64,000 nt of DNA from Sesamum alatum (taxonomy: Eukaryota; Streptophyta; Magnoliopsida; Lamiales; Pedaliaceae), in NCBI GenBank assembly GCA_034509735.1, contig JACGWO010000001.1, forward strand, positions 35,281,966-35,345,965, read 5' to 3'. Below are positions 33,614 through 44,194 of this stretch, in pieces. Numbering within the stretch: the first letter of the stretch is position 1; the number at the start of each line of letters is the position of its first letter. The notes beneath the pieces are model-generated. The model made no database searches, was not told the DNA's origin, and saw nothing but the letters and a program-made list of their open reading frames with translations. Position numbers and translations under genes: made by a program.

Positions 33614-34305
33614 CTAACAGGGGTATGCTATGTTTTCTGAATGCGGCACATTTATTTAATCGCTTTAATATTGGATATTTATATGCTAAAACACCTTAAT
33701 GTGATGAGGTCTTGGTTGTAAATTAAACTCTCATTTGGTTGGACCAAATTAAATATTAGGCCCAGAATGGACTTAGATCAAAATAGCATTTGATCTATCC
33801 AAGCCTTCCATACACAACAATGTGGTGAGGAAGCTACCACTACCCAAGTGTGGTCCCACGAGTCGTGACACACATGGACTAGGGAAAAGCTGGACCATTG
33901 TTGTGAACAAAGAGACTGCACTCGCTATTTCCCTGGCTCACAAGTCTTGGGGGGCGACAGCTTGAGGCATGATTTGGTTGATGGGTCGAGCCCAACATTG
34001 AGTAACGTTCGCTTGGAGTCCTCGGAACCATGCAAATATGTGAGGCAAACATCTTGGGAATCTCATGGGATGAGAATGATATTGGATATCTTCCACGGGG
34101 TTTTCTTCATGTGAATCGTAAAAGTAGGGCATGGAGATTACGCTTGTGGATCCCAAGCCCACTAGGAAATGGTTTCCCGAAACTCCGCTTGAGCGTGGCG
34201 GACTTTCGTACAAACAGTGGGAGAGTTAAAGACTAAAAGACCAAGTCTTCAACTTGAATAATATCATCTGCTAATTTCTGCTTTACATTTTTTATAAATG
34301 TAGAT

Positions 34306-37256
34306 ATATCTAAGAATTCATTAACCATGATACTTGAGACTAATAAGTTCAACGGAAAGAAACTACTCGGACTGGCTGAGAAACCTGAGGATTATCTCGA
34401 TTTCGAGAACCAAGGCTACGTCTTGGACGAGCGCCGCCGAGTGACATTGCCGGAGGGGTCCACGCCAGAATAACGTTTGACGTTCGAGAAATGGCATGAG
34501 GACAACCAAAAGTGCGCAGTATAATATTGGCTTGGATGTCTAACGACATCCAGAAGCAATATGAGAGGCTGGACAACCTCTCCGCCATAATGCTCCACAT
34601 GAACGAGGTTTATGCGGTTCCGGATAGGCATATTAGATATGCCGCCACAAAAGCATTCTTTGACACCAAGCTTGCTGAAGGATCATCTGTACAAAGTCAT
34701 GGGGTTAAGATGCTCTCCCTAGTGGAGAAACTCGAGGACCATAAAGCTGGGCTTAAGAATGACACGTACATTGACGTGATCCTCCAGTCGCTTCCTCCGT
34801 CCTATGACACGTTTGTTGTAAACTACAACATGAACGAACTTGAGAAGTCTATTCATGAGTTGATCAACATGCTGGTCCAATACGAGGCAATGATCCACAA
34901 GTCGGCGCCGACGGTATTGATTAGGAGAGGCTTTGACCTCCAAGGCGAATGGCAAGAGGGCCAGACGCTGAAAGAGGAAGAAGGGAAAAGGGAAGACGGT
35001 TGCGGCCCTACTCACACTCTAGGTGCCTCTGTTGCCCTGGTGGGACCGGGCAAAGGGAAAGGGAAGGCCCGTGGTTCTCTACAGTCCAAGGCAAATGATG
35101 TCTGCATGCATTGCCAAGGAAGAGGCATTGGAAGAGGGAGTGTCCACAACTCCTCTCTCCAACCCAGGTATGTTTGTGGTTGAAGTAAACATGATAACTA
35201 ATTCTGCTTCATGGGTATTGGATACCGGGTGTGGTGCTTACATCTGCAATAATTTGCAGGCACTGCAAAGAAGCAGAAGGCTAACCAAGGATGAGATGAT
35301 CCTGAGGCTAGGCGATGGCAAGGCCGTTGCTGCGGAATTCGTAGGATCAATGGAGTTAGCCATTAGTAGTCATGTTAGGATTGTACTGAATGACTGTTTC
35401 TATGTACCTAACATGATTAAAACCATTGTATCTATCCCGGTCCTTGACAAGGAGGGATATTCATTTACCATCAATAAAGAGATTTTTTCATTATAAAGGA
35501 TGGTATTTTCTCATTTGCTTAGTACATTGGTAAACGGTCTATACACACTTCAACAGTCTTAATTGGATTATGACCGCGGAACACTAACAAAAACCTGATG
35601 ATCACGATAACGCACAGATATGGCATGCGAGGTTAGGTCATATTTCTAAAGACAGGATAAGAAGGTTGGTGGACTCAAAGAGTCTAGAAATAGACGATTT
35701 GGACAACATACCGACCTGCGAATCCTGTCTGAAGGAAAATATGACCAAGAAACCCTTTGTTGGACAAAGCACGCTAGCCAATGGCTTATTGGATTTGATC
35801 CATACGGCACAGACACAAAATACTCAGATTAGAGGTGGGTACTCGTACTTCATAACCTTTACCGATGATCACTCACGATATGGTTATATTTACTTGATGA
35901 GGTACAAGTCTGAAGCCTTTGGAAGGTTGAAGGAATACAAACTTGAAGTAGAGAACCAAACCGGCCGAAAGCTCAAAGCCCTTCGGTCGGACCGAGGTGG
36001 ATAGTATTTGAGTGGTGAGTTTATTGATTATCTAAAAGAGAATGGAATTCTCTATCATTGGACCCCTCCTGGAACACCTCAGCTTAATGGTGTATCTGAA
36101 AGGAGGAATCAGACCTTGTTGGACATGGTCCGATCCATGATGAATTTTACCGAACTCCCTTTATCCTTTTTGGGAATACGCGCTTGAGACAGCTACTAAA
36201 GTTTTGAACTTGGCGCCATCTAAGAAGATATCCCTGACGCCATATGAGATATGGCATGACAAGCCTGCCTCCTACAAATACTTGAAAGTGTGGGGTTGCC
36301 CTGCATATGTCAAGAGATTAGTGGTAGATAAACTGGACTCGAGGTCTAGTTATGCAGGTTCATCGGGTATCTGAAAGAAACTACGGGGTATTATTTCTAT
36401 GATCCCTCCGAGAAAAATGTTTTTGTCTCACGAAACGCAGCGTTCTTGAAAAAAGGTTTTCCATCGGATAGTCGACGCAATAAGGTACTCCTTGAGGAAT
36501 CAAGTGAGGTACCCCATGAGGCGGCAGTGACATCTGAGCCGGTAGTTCCCATTGATAATGTTCCAGTCCTCCGTAGGTCGGCCAGACTATGCCATGCACC
36601 TGATAGGTATGGATTTCTGGGCCTGACCGGTAAGTTGGATAATGATCCAAAGACGTATGGAGAAGCGATGTCGGACATCGATTCGGATAAGTGGCTTCAG
36701 GCCATGAGATTCGAGATGGACTCGATGGGTACAAACCAGGTTTGGACCCTAGTGGACTTACCCAAAGGGGGTAAAACCTGTAGGGTGTAAATGGGTCTAC
36801 AAACGTAAGCTTAGAGCTGACGGAGAGGTTACAACCTTCAAAGCCAGGCTAGTGGCCAAGGGTTACACTTAGAAACCTGGGGTCGAGTTTGAGGAAACCT
36901 ACTCGCCCGTAGCAATGGCTAAGTCCATTCGGATACTGCTTGCCATAGCAGCATGGTATGACTATGAAATATGGCAGATGGACGTGAAAACCGCCTTCCT
37001 CAACGGTTTCATAAAGGAAGAGATCCATATGGATCAGCCGGAAGGTTTCACATCTATTAAAGAAGAGCAGAAGCTCTGCCGTCACCAAAGGTCCATCTAT
37101 GGCTTGAAACAAGCTTCCCGAAGCTGGAACATACGCTTTGATGAAGTCATATGGGGATATGATTTCATAAAAAATGAGTCTGATCCTTGTGTATACAAGA
37201 AGATCAGTGGGAGCTCGGTTGCGTTTCTGGTGTATTACGTGGACAATTATCCATGA
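34306..37256 (+). pseudogene. Degenerate gag-pol of B2, truncated in RT
   Basis: The gag start codon is lost: the position aligned to the ATG of MSKNP reads ATA (34306-34308). Gag is shifted near 34365 and 34460 and then readable from about 34512 (MSNDIQKQYERL, the LINMLVQYEA region). The basic region and zinc knuckle are shifted (about 34920-35130). Protease (VLDTGCGAY; the usual His is Tyr) and the GAG-pre-integrase region continue to about 35490 with shifts near 35492 and 35560. Integrase (FTDDHSRYGY) reaches a TAG at 36002-36004. RT has MDVKTAFLNG and ends YYVDN with a deletion removing the second active-site Asp. Non-functional. Confidence 0.92.
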
Positions 37257-37266
37257 AGGATGCTAA

Positions 37267-38620
37267 TGAAAGAAAATCGGTGGATCGTCCCGGGAATTGC
37301 GCGAATGCGGAAGCGCGATAAAAATAAATTTACAAAAAATAAAAGGCATGCTTTTAATTGAAAAGAACACGCTCAAGGGGTGTGCCCTTGAGGTTCCGGG
37401 CATTCGGTGTATCTCATGATCATAAAACAAATAAAGAAATCATGGAGGCCATAGAGTTGAAAATTAAAGAGGGACGAAAATCTTAAAACGAGACTACCCG
37501 TTGTCGTTTTCGTCTTCAATTGCTACTCGCGTTGTTCCCCGTTTTGCACCAAGACCTCGTTCTTGAGATCCTCCAAATCGTCACACACGATCCACCCACG
37601 TATTCTTGCACGTCGTGCTAGCAACGAACAAGTATTATTTTGGAGAGGATAGATCAACCACGCGTTATGAATTAACGGGATCGATCTTCCTTAGTTCAAT
37701 TGTTCAAGAACAAAAGAACAAGAAAAATAATATTTTCTTGGTGAGAGAGAGAGAGGGCGGACGAGAGAGGAGGGGAGAGAGTGTGTGTTGTGTGTGTGTT
37801 TTCAAGAATCATCATCCTACAAATGTTGGAAGCTAGAGGTTTATATAGAGGAAGAGTTTAATCCTCTTTAAACTCAAAACTCTAAGTAACATAATTTGAC
37901 TAGGATTTTGACCTAGTCAAAGTCCTAGTCAAACTAGTGTTTGACCTAGTCAAACGAATCCTAGCCTTCCATCTCCCCTTTCCATCTCAACCGTTGATTT
38001 TACTTTAATGAATATTTAAATCCTAGTAAATATTCCAAAAGGCTAAAAGAATAAATATAATATAATAAATAAATATTATTATTTATTCTAAGCCCATTAA
38101 ATCAACCCTTTTAATAAATTCTATTTATTATTTAATTCCCTTTATCAAATAGAAGGAATTAATTTCTCTCAAGAAAATATAGGACCCGATTAAATCTAAT
38201 TTAATCATTCCTTTACTCCAATATTTAATTTCAAATTAAATACTAAGTTTGTGTGGATAGTGTGTGACTCTTTAGGTTCACCATTCAGCTAGACTTGGTC
38301 GGATTCCTAGAATCCGTCCGTTACCATGGGTGGCCATCTAGCAACGGTCCATGGCACTAGAGACTAGGTGAAAATATTCGGGGATGAACATTTAGGCTCT
38401 AACAGTACACTTGTCCTTCTGTCTTCGGTCTCATCACTTAGAGTCTAGGGCACGGAAAAAGTAGGTACCCATTTTGGACCTAAGTGTCGGTCTGTCCTTA
38501 CTAAAACGTCGCAAGGGAAACCATTCCTTCTGTTCAGTCACTGTGGCCACAGATTTCAGGGACAAGACACAGAGCATACATGAGACTCACTGTCAATACC
38601 TTTTGACAGGAGACAGATCC
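37267..38620 (-). repeat. A-prime LTR, - strand, truncated
   Basis: Starts TGAAAG and follows the reversed A-prime LTR (as at 6175-7999), with tttatata at 37840-37847 (reverse TATA box). At 38620 it is interrupted by a type B LTR right after GATCC, in the middle of the shared TTGACAGGAGACAGATCC segment. The missing half should lie to the right of the window after the type B insertion. Confidence 0.87.
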
Positions 38621-39126
38621 TGTTGGAATAGGTGACCAGAAAGCCAATAGGCTTGGAATTTGTAACCTATCCGACAACTTGATGTGAATGTAATATTATT
38701 ATATGATGAATAAGATGAGTGTTCGTCACCAATGGTACCTTCTTTGTTGCGCTCATCTTACATTTGTTAAAACGGTGTTTAACTTATATCGCAACAAAGC
38801 CCACAGACATGGATAACAACTCATGCAGTTGGGCCACGCATTGGATGGTGGTCATGAAACCAACTGATTAAGAGTTGGGTCTGAAACGTTCCAAGTCGAG
38901 GACCTCGAGACAGGGCATCGAGAGTCCTATTGAGACTTGCGTCAAGAGTCGTGTTCATTGGATGAGTGCCGTGTTTCATCGGCGACAGACGTGGGACGCC
39001 TACACGATCTTGATGGGTTGGTCGACTGGGGTCGAGCCGACTGGACTGACTCGCGGGGATCATCATATGGAAGCCTTGGAGGCTTGCTCGGTATGATCAG
39101 TTTTCCCCGGTTCCGATAGTACGGGA
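38621..39126 (+). repeat. Type B LTR (B3), first part
   Basis: Begins TGTTGGAATAGGTGACC and matches B1 LTR to CCGATAGTACGGGA, where element A2 is inserted. It continues at 62294. The five bases before it (GATCC, 38616-38620) are the expected target duplication; the second copy would be beyond the window. Whether this is a solo LTR or the 5' LTR of another element cannot be decided here. Confidence 0.92.
39122..39126. repeat. Target-site duplication CGGGA (left)
   Basis: CGGGA lies directly before LTR1 of the A2 complex and again directly after LTR3 at 62294-62298. Removing the complex restores a continuous type B LTR. Confidence 0.95.
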
Positions 39127-41116
39127 TGTTAGAATAGGTGACCATGTAAGCCAATTTTGGCAGGAATATGTAACCTATGTCTAGACAATTTCAAGGTGTT
39201 TGATAAATCATTAATGAATAAAGAAGTGAATTTCATTTGGCATCACTTTGTTTGTGTTCACTTATATTTATTTTTCCATATCTGTTCACTACGCAAACAA
39301 AGCCCACGGACTGAGAATCAATTTCGGGGACTGGGAACTACGTCTGGAGGTAGGTCCATGGAATCAGTCTTCCCGAATCAGTCCGGAAATCTCCAAGTCA
39401 AGGAATCCCGAAAATGGGTACCGGGATTCCATTTGAGACTTGCACTAAGCACCTGCTGTCGTGTTTCATTGACGGGTGACGAGGGTCGTCTAAGCAGTGT
39501 AGTGGGTTAGCATGCTAGACGCAGCTGACTGAGGTGACTCGCGGGAACCGTCTTGTGGAGGACCTTGAGTATGGTCAGCAAGGTATGACGTGTATTCCCG
39601 GTTCCAACGGTACAGGCCAACTCCTTTGACTTGAGGAATTGCTCAGTTTACCTGTACGTTAGGGCTGTATCTTAGATATGGTGAGAGATTGCCAGAATTC
39701 TCTTTGGTAGTCATAAGCCATGTCTAGTACAGTTCTGGTGTGTACAAAGTGACAGTAGTTTCCAAGAAAGGATCTGTCTCCTGCCAATAGGTATTGACAG
39801 TTGAGTCTCATGTATGCTCTGTGTCTTGTCCCTAAAATCTATGGCCACAGTAACTGAACAGAAGGGAAGGATTCCCTTGCGGCGTTTAGTGAGGACAGAC
39901 CGACACTTAGGTCCAAAATGGGTACCTGCATTATCCGTGCCCTAGACTCTAAGTGATGAGACCGAAGACAGAAGGCTAAGTGTACTGTTAGAGCCTAAAT
40001 GTTCATCCCTGAATATTTCACCTAGTCTCTCGTGCCATGGACCGTTGCTAGATGGCCACCCATGGTAACGGACGGATTGTAGGAATCCGACCAAGTCTAG
40101 CTGAATGGTGAACCTAAAGAGTCACACACTATCCACACACATTTAGATATTTAATTAGGAATTAAATATTGGAGTGAAGGAATGATTAAATTGGATTTAA
40201 TCGGGTCCTTTATTTTTCTTGGAGAAATAATTCCTTCTATTAGATATAAGGAATTAAATTGATAAATTAGATTTATCAAAGGGATTTATTTAATGGGCTT
40301 AAATAATATTTATATTTATTTTTAGCCTCTTGGAAATATTTAAATAGGTTTTAAATATTCCATTAAATTAAATTAAATCAACGGTTGAGATCAATGGGAG
40401 AGATGGATGGCTAGGATTGTTTTGACTAGGTCAAAACACTACTTTGACTAGGACTTTGACTAGGTCAAAATCCTAGTCAAATTAGAGTTCTTGAAAGAGG
40501 AGTTTTAAAGAGGATTAAACTCCTCTTCTATATAAACCCCTAGCATCCTACAATTTAAAGGATGATGAAACTCCAACACACACACTACAACACACACACA
40601 CGGATTCTCTCTCCCTCTCTCTCGTCCGATTCTCTCTCCCTCTCCAAGAAATATTTTCTTGGTTCTTTTTGTTCTTGGAACATTAAGAACTTGATGAATC
40701 AATACCATTAATCAATAATGAGTTATTGATTCATCCACTCCAAAAAACATAAACTTGTTCGTTGCTAGCACGACGTGCAAGATACGTGGGTGGATCGTGT
40801 GTCACGATTTAGAGGGTCTCAAAGACGAGATCTTGGTGCAAAACGGGGAACAACGCTTGTAGCCGTTGAAGACGAAAACGACAACGGGTAGGTCTCGTTT
40901 TAATTTTTCGTCCTCTCTTTAATTTCCAACCCTATGGCCTCCATGATTTATTTTGTGTTATTCGTTCATGAGATACACCGAACGCCCGGAAGTTTCAAAG
41001 GCACACCCTTTGAAACGTGTTTTAATTTAAAAGCATGTTTAAATTCCATATTTAATTTTAATTATACCGCGCTTCCGCATTCTCGCTTTTCCCGGGACGA
41101 TCCACATAATCTTTCA
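39127..41116 (+). repeat. LTR1 of A2 (type A, 1990 bp)
   Basis: TGTTAGAATAGG to CTTTCA, followed by one base and the PBS, so it acts as the 5' LTR. It shares subtype variants with LTR2 and LTR3 (GTCTCTCGTGCC, AAGAAATATTTTCTTGG), which separate this subfamily from A1 and A3. Confidence 0.95.
40422..40536 (+). promoter_or_regulatory. Promoter region of LTR1: W-box array and TATA box
   Basis: W-box cores at 40422, 40444 and 40456 (forward) and 40429, 40463 and 40475 (reverse), then the AGAGGAGTTTTAA...TTAAACTCCTCT inverted repeat, then TATATAAA at 40529-40536. This is the only LTR of the complex in true 5' position, so it would drive the A2 genomic RNA. Confidence 0.6.
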
Positions 41117-41117
41117 G

Positions 41118-41131
41118 TGGTATCAGAGCCC
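41118..41131 (+). promoter_or_regulatory. Primer-binding site of A2
   Basis: TGGTATCAGAGCCC, complementary to initiator tRNA-Met, one base after LTR1. Confidence 0.95.
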
Positions 41132-41339
41132 GGTTCGGTGTATAGGCCTAGGGTTTATGTGCGTTTTAAGCATGAAACGTGATTTAGCATGTTTTAATTG
41201 AATCTTGAATTTCTTGATTATTAAAGCATGTTATTTTATTGCTTTTAATTCGTGTGAATTTATGAATGTTGGTGTTTTTTCTGTTTTTCTTGGGAACGGG
41301 ATGGGAAATTAATCTAAAAAACGAGAGAAAAACGCCACA

Positions 41340-41925
41340 GCTGGCCAGCCGGGAAGGCTGGCCGCGCGCAGCCGAGCACTGCCGGTAGGGCGGACGCGCG
41401 CAGGCATGGGAAGCCTGCGCGCGCGCGCACTGCCGGCCGCGCAGGGGCAGCGCGCAGCCAGGATGGCTGTGCGCGGGCGTGCGCGCATGGAAGCGCCTCC
41501 AGGCGCGCGCGCGGGTAGACAAAGGAGTCTGCGCGCGCGCCCGGCATGCACGCCCATGCGCGGGCGCGCGCAAAGCTGACGGGCGGGGAGCCGCGCGCGG
41601 ACGGGCACCTGGCGGCGCGCGCGCACGCAGATGGAGGCGTCTGCGCGCGCGCGCCCGGCAGGCACGCCCAGTGCGCGTCTGCGCGCGCGCACTGCGCACA
41701 GCGCAGGCACACGGCCGGCGGCCAGCAAGCCAGCGCGCGCAAGGAAGAGGAGCCTGCGCGCGCGTCGGCCTGCCGATGCGCTAGACCGTGCAGTGCGCTG
41801 CCGGTCAGGCGCGCGCGCAAGCAGGCAGGGGCCTGCGCGCGCGCGCCCGGCCAGGCAGCGCCTGCGCGCGCGGCTGGCCGGCTGGCTGCCGCAGGCGGCG
41901 GCGGCCGGTGGCTGTGAAGCTAGCG
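41340..41925 (+). repeat. GC-rich alternating CG tract in A2 leader
   Basis: About 585 bp, almost entirely G and C, dense in GCGCGCGC runs and in loosely repeated units such as CGCGCGCCCGGCAGGCACGCCCA. It opens with a perfect hairpin GGCCAGCC-gggaa-GGCTGGCC (41343-41363) and ends sharply at AT-rich DNA. Confidence 0.88.
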
Positions 41926-42282
41926 TTTTGAAACCCTAGTGTTATTTTATTTTAAATTAATTTTCAGTTTTAATTTTGAATTAATTCTGAAAAATCGTTT
42001 TTTTGGTTCAATTTTTCCTAAGTTCCTAAAGACATTATTTTAGGAGTAAAATAAATTGGATTTGGAATCCCGGGGTTATTTTACTTAAGATAATGAGGAA
42101 AGGTTTTCCTAAAACGGAAAAAAAGATTAATATTACCAATATTTATATTTTTTTTTTATTTTCACACGTTCGCACATGTTCATTTATTTTCATCTTGGAT
42201 TAATATGATTGGAAATCATGTGTTGTTGGAATATTATGATTATGTGATTGGATCATGTAATTACGTGTGTTGGATGGAAATT

Positions 42283-42700
42283 GATGATCACGAGCCCTAG
42301 ACCGCATGTATGGTTTAATTTTCTGTTGGGCCTGTGTGCCTCTTTAACTGCTTTCTCCTTCTCTCTTTCTAGTGCCTTGGAATAATAAGGCTTTCTACCT
42401 CCCTCCTTATGTACTCCCCCCGGGTTTTCGCTGGGGTTTCTATTGTTTAATATGTAATGAGAGTAGACTAGGAGTGAGGTTTCTTTTTGTAATTGGTGGA
42501 GAAGAAGGAAGGACCACATGGAGAGCCCAGACCGGAGGTCCCTTGGAGTTTTCCATGAAGTGAAGAAAGAGAAAAGAGACCAAGGCCCATCAGCATGATG
42601 ATTGGGTTACTATTATTGTAATAGTATAGGACAACCCTAGATTGACCAGATATCCACTGCGGGCTCAGTGGATCGCATAGGATTCGGGCTCGTGATCATC
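42283..42700 (+). ncRNA. Conserved leader RNA domain, A2 copy
   Basis: Perfect 15-nt inverted repeat: GATGATCACGAGCCC (42283-42297) and GGGCTCGTGATCATC (42686-42700). Inside, next to the right arm, is a hairpin ATCCACTG-cgggct-CAGTGGAT (42652-42673). The same arms and hairpin are in A3, B2 and, decayed, C. Position before gag would suit a packaging, dimerisation or translation element; that role is inference. Confidence 0.55.
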
Positions 42701-43442
42701 CAACAGGGGCGTGCTAGGCTTTAATTTTGCATGTGGTTATTGTGATGATGAATGGGTTTTTATTTATCATATAACTGTTATGGATGGATTTTTATTTATG
42801 CATTATGGATGAATGTATGAATATAGTATGAGATCTCGGTCATTTACTACTCTCACATTGGTTGGACCAATGTTGAAATAGTAGACCCTAAACAAAGTGG
42901 ACATGAACTCTAGGAGTTCGTCCATGCCTTCCAATCCGTGGCATAGTGAGGAAGCTGTTTTAGGTCAATAGCGTGGTCTCACGAGTCGTGGCACGTTATT
43001 GTACTTAAAAGAAGCTGCACTGTGTCATGAACGAAAAATGGGCTGCTGTTACCTGTCTCACGAGTCGTGGGGGTACTAGTGGGTCCATGGCTCGGTCAAT
43101 TGGGTCGGGTCTAACGGCCAATTAGCATGATTCGCTTGGAGTCCTCGGGATCATGCGAAAGGGTGAGGCAATAATCTTGGGAATCTCGTGGAACGAGAAT
43201 GGTATGGAATACCTCCAACTGGATCTTTTCCATGCGAATCGTAAAAGCGGGGTATGGCAAAAATCGCTGTGGATCCCAAGCCACTAGGAAAGGATTTCCC
43301 GAAAATCACGTTTGAGAGTACCGTGTTTTCGTATAAATAGTGGGAGGATTAAATGACTAAAGACCAAGCATTTAATTATTTCATCAAACCATCGTTTTTA
43401 TTTTCTGCTGATCGCGCGTTGTTTTCTAAATGTAGATTTAAA

Positions 43443-44194
43443 ATGTCTAAGAACCCACTATCAACCATTCTTGAGACAAACAAATTCAATGGAACAAATT
43501 TCAACGACTGGTTGCGCAATCTCAGGATAGTCCTAGATTACGAGAACCAAGGCTACGTCATGGACGAGCCTCTCCCTAGGACCTTGCTGGAAGGATCCAC
43601 GCCAGAAGAACGTGAGACGTTCGAGACTTGGCATAAGGATAACCGGAAGGTCCGTAGCGTCATACTTGCTTCGATGACCAATGAGATTCAGAAGCAATAT
43701 GAAAGGCTAGACGATGTCCCTTCCATTATGGCTCGCCTTAAGGATTGCTATGCAGTCCCGGACCGTCATACTAGGTATGTCGCGACCAAGGCGTTCTTTG
43801 GAACTAAAATGACAGAAGGATCCTCTGTACAAGAGCATGGGGTTAAAATGCTTACCCTAGTGGAAAAGCTCGAGGACCTAAAGGCAGGTCTCGATAACGA
43901 AACATACATAGATGTGATCCTTCAGTCACTCCCACCCTCCTTCGACCAATTTATCGTCAACTATAACATGAATGCACTTGAGAAGGGCATTCATGAGTTG
44001 ATCAATATGTTGGTGCAATACGAGGCAACGACTAAGAAGTCCACGCCTTCGGTATTGTTTGGAGGTGCTTCTACTTCCAAGACGAAAGGCAAAGGTGCCG
44101 GACGTTGGAAAAAGAAGAAAGGGAAGGGAAAGGCCGTCGTAGCAGCTACGAACACTCAGAGTGTTCCCATTGCCAAAAAGGGGAAAGGCAAAGG
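43443..44194 (+). pseudogene. A2 gag, N-terminal part (interrupted by A3)
   Basis: Starts at the ATG of MSKNPLSTILETNKFNGTNF; an in-frame ATG at 43353 lies upstream, but MSKNP is the start shared by all copies. About 250 codons are open: the retrotransposon gag domain (DWLRNLRIVLDYENQGYV, VPSIMARLKDCYAVPDRHTRY, ELINMLVQYEATTKK), then a basic GKGAGRWKKKKGKGK stretch. A3 is inserted in that stretch at AAAGG; the frame resumes correctly at 54505. This is the best-preserved gag start in the window. Confidence 0.92.
44190..44194. repeat. Target-site duplication AAAGG (left)
   Basis: AAAGG before the TGAAAG end of A3; its copy is at 54500-54504. Confidence 0.95.

Larger units (their letters stand above)
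32309..34305 (+). other. 5' leader of B2
   Basis: Non-coding leader of about 2 kb. It holds a GC-rich tract (32565-32890), then an AT-rich part, then the conserved domain bounded by GATGATCACAAG-AGCCC (33234-33250) and GGGCTTGTGATCATC (33599-33613), then the palindrome CCACGAGTCGTG near 33847 and the segment just before gag (GAATCTCATGGGATGAGAATG). No gene is supported. Confidence 0.75.
30316..37266 (+). mobile_element. Copia element B2, 3' end missing
   Basis: 5' LTR (first 16 bases missing), PBS, leader and gag-pol up to the RT domain of a type B copia element. It ends at a junction with a reversed A-prime LTR at 37267. RNase H, polypurine tract and 3' LTR are absent. The sequence just before the junction is scrambled, with an internal deletion of roughly 75 bp around the RT active site. 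Confidence 0.9.
41132..43442 (+). other. 5' leader of A2
   Basis: A 2.3-kb untranslated leader with no supported gene. In order: ~200 bp AT-rich, the GC-rich tract (41340-41925), ~350 bp AT-rich, the conserved inverted-repeat domain (42283-42700), two CACGAGTCGTG palindromes (42980-42990, 43059-43069), and ~370 bp leading into gag. Very long leaders are known in several plant copia groups. Confidence 0.8.

Noticed and set aside
38621..39126. This type B LTR as the 3' LTR of element B2
   Set aside because: It is not preceded by pol end or polypurine tract but by the middle of an A-prime LTR, so it is a separate insertion.
41118..41131. tRNA-Met-like sequence
   Set aside because: It is the primer-binding complement (14 nt), not a tRNA gene.
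41184..41939. Several 100-170 codon frames in the A2 GC-rich tract
   Set aside because: Same artefact as above; the sequence is a non-coding leader and the frames are not conserved in A3.
43353..43442. Upstream in-frame ATG of A2 gag (MTKDQAFNYF)
   Set aside because: The 30-codon extension is not shared as coding sequence by B1 or B2, whereas MSKNP is the common start.
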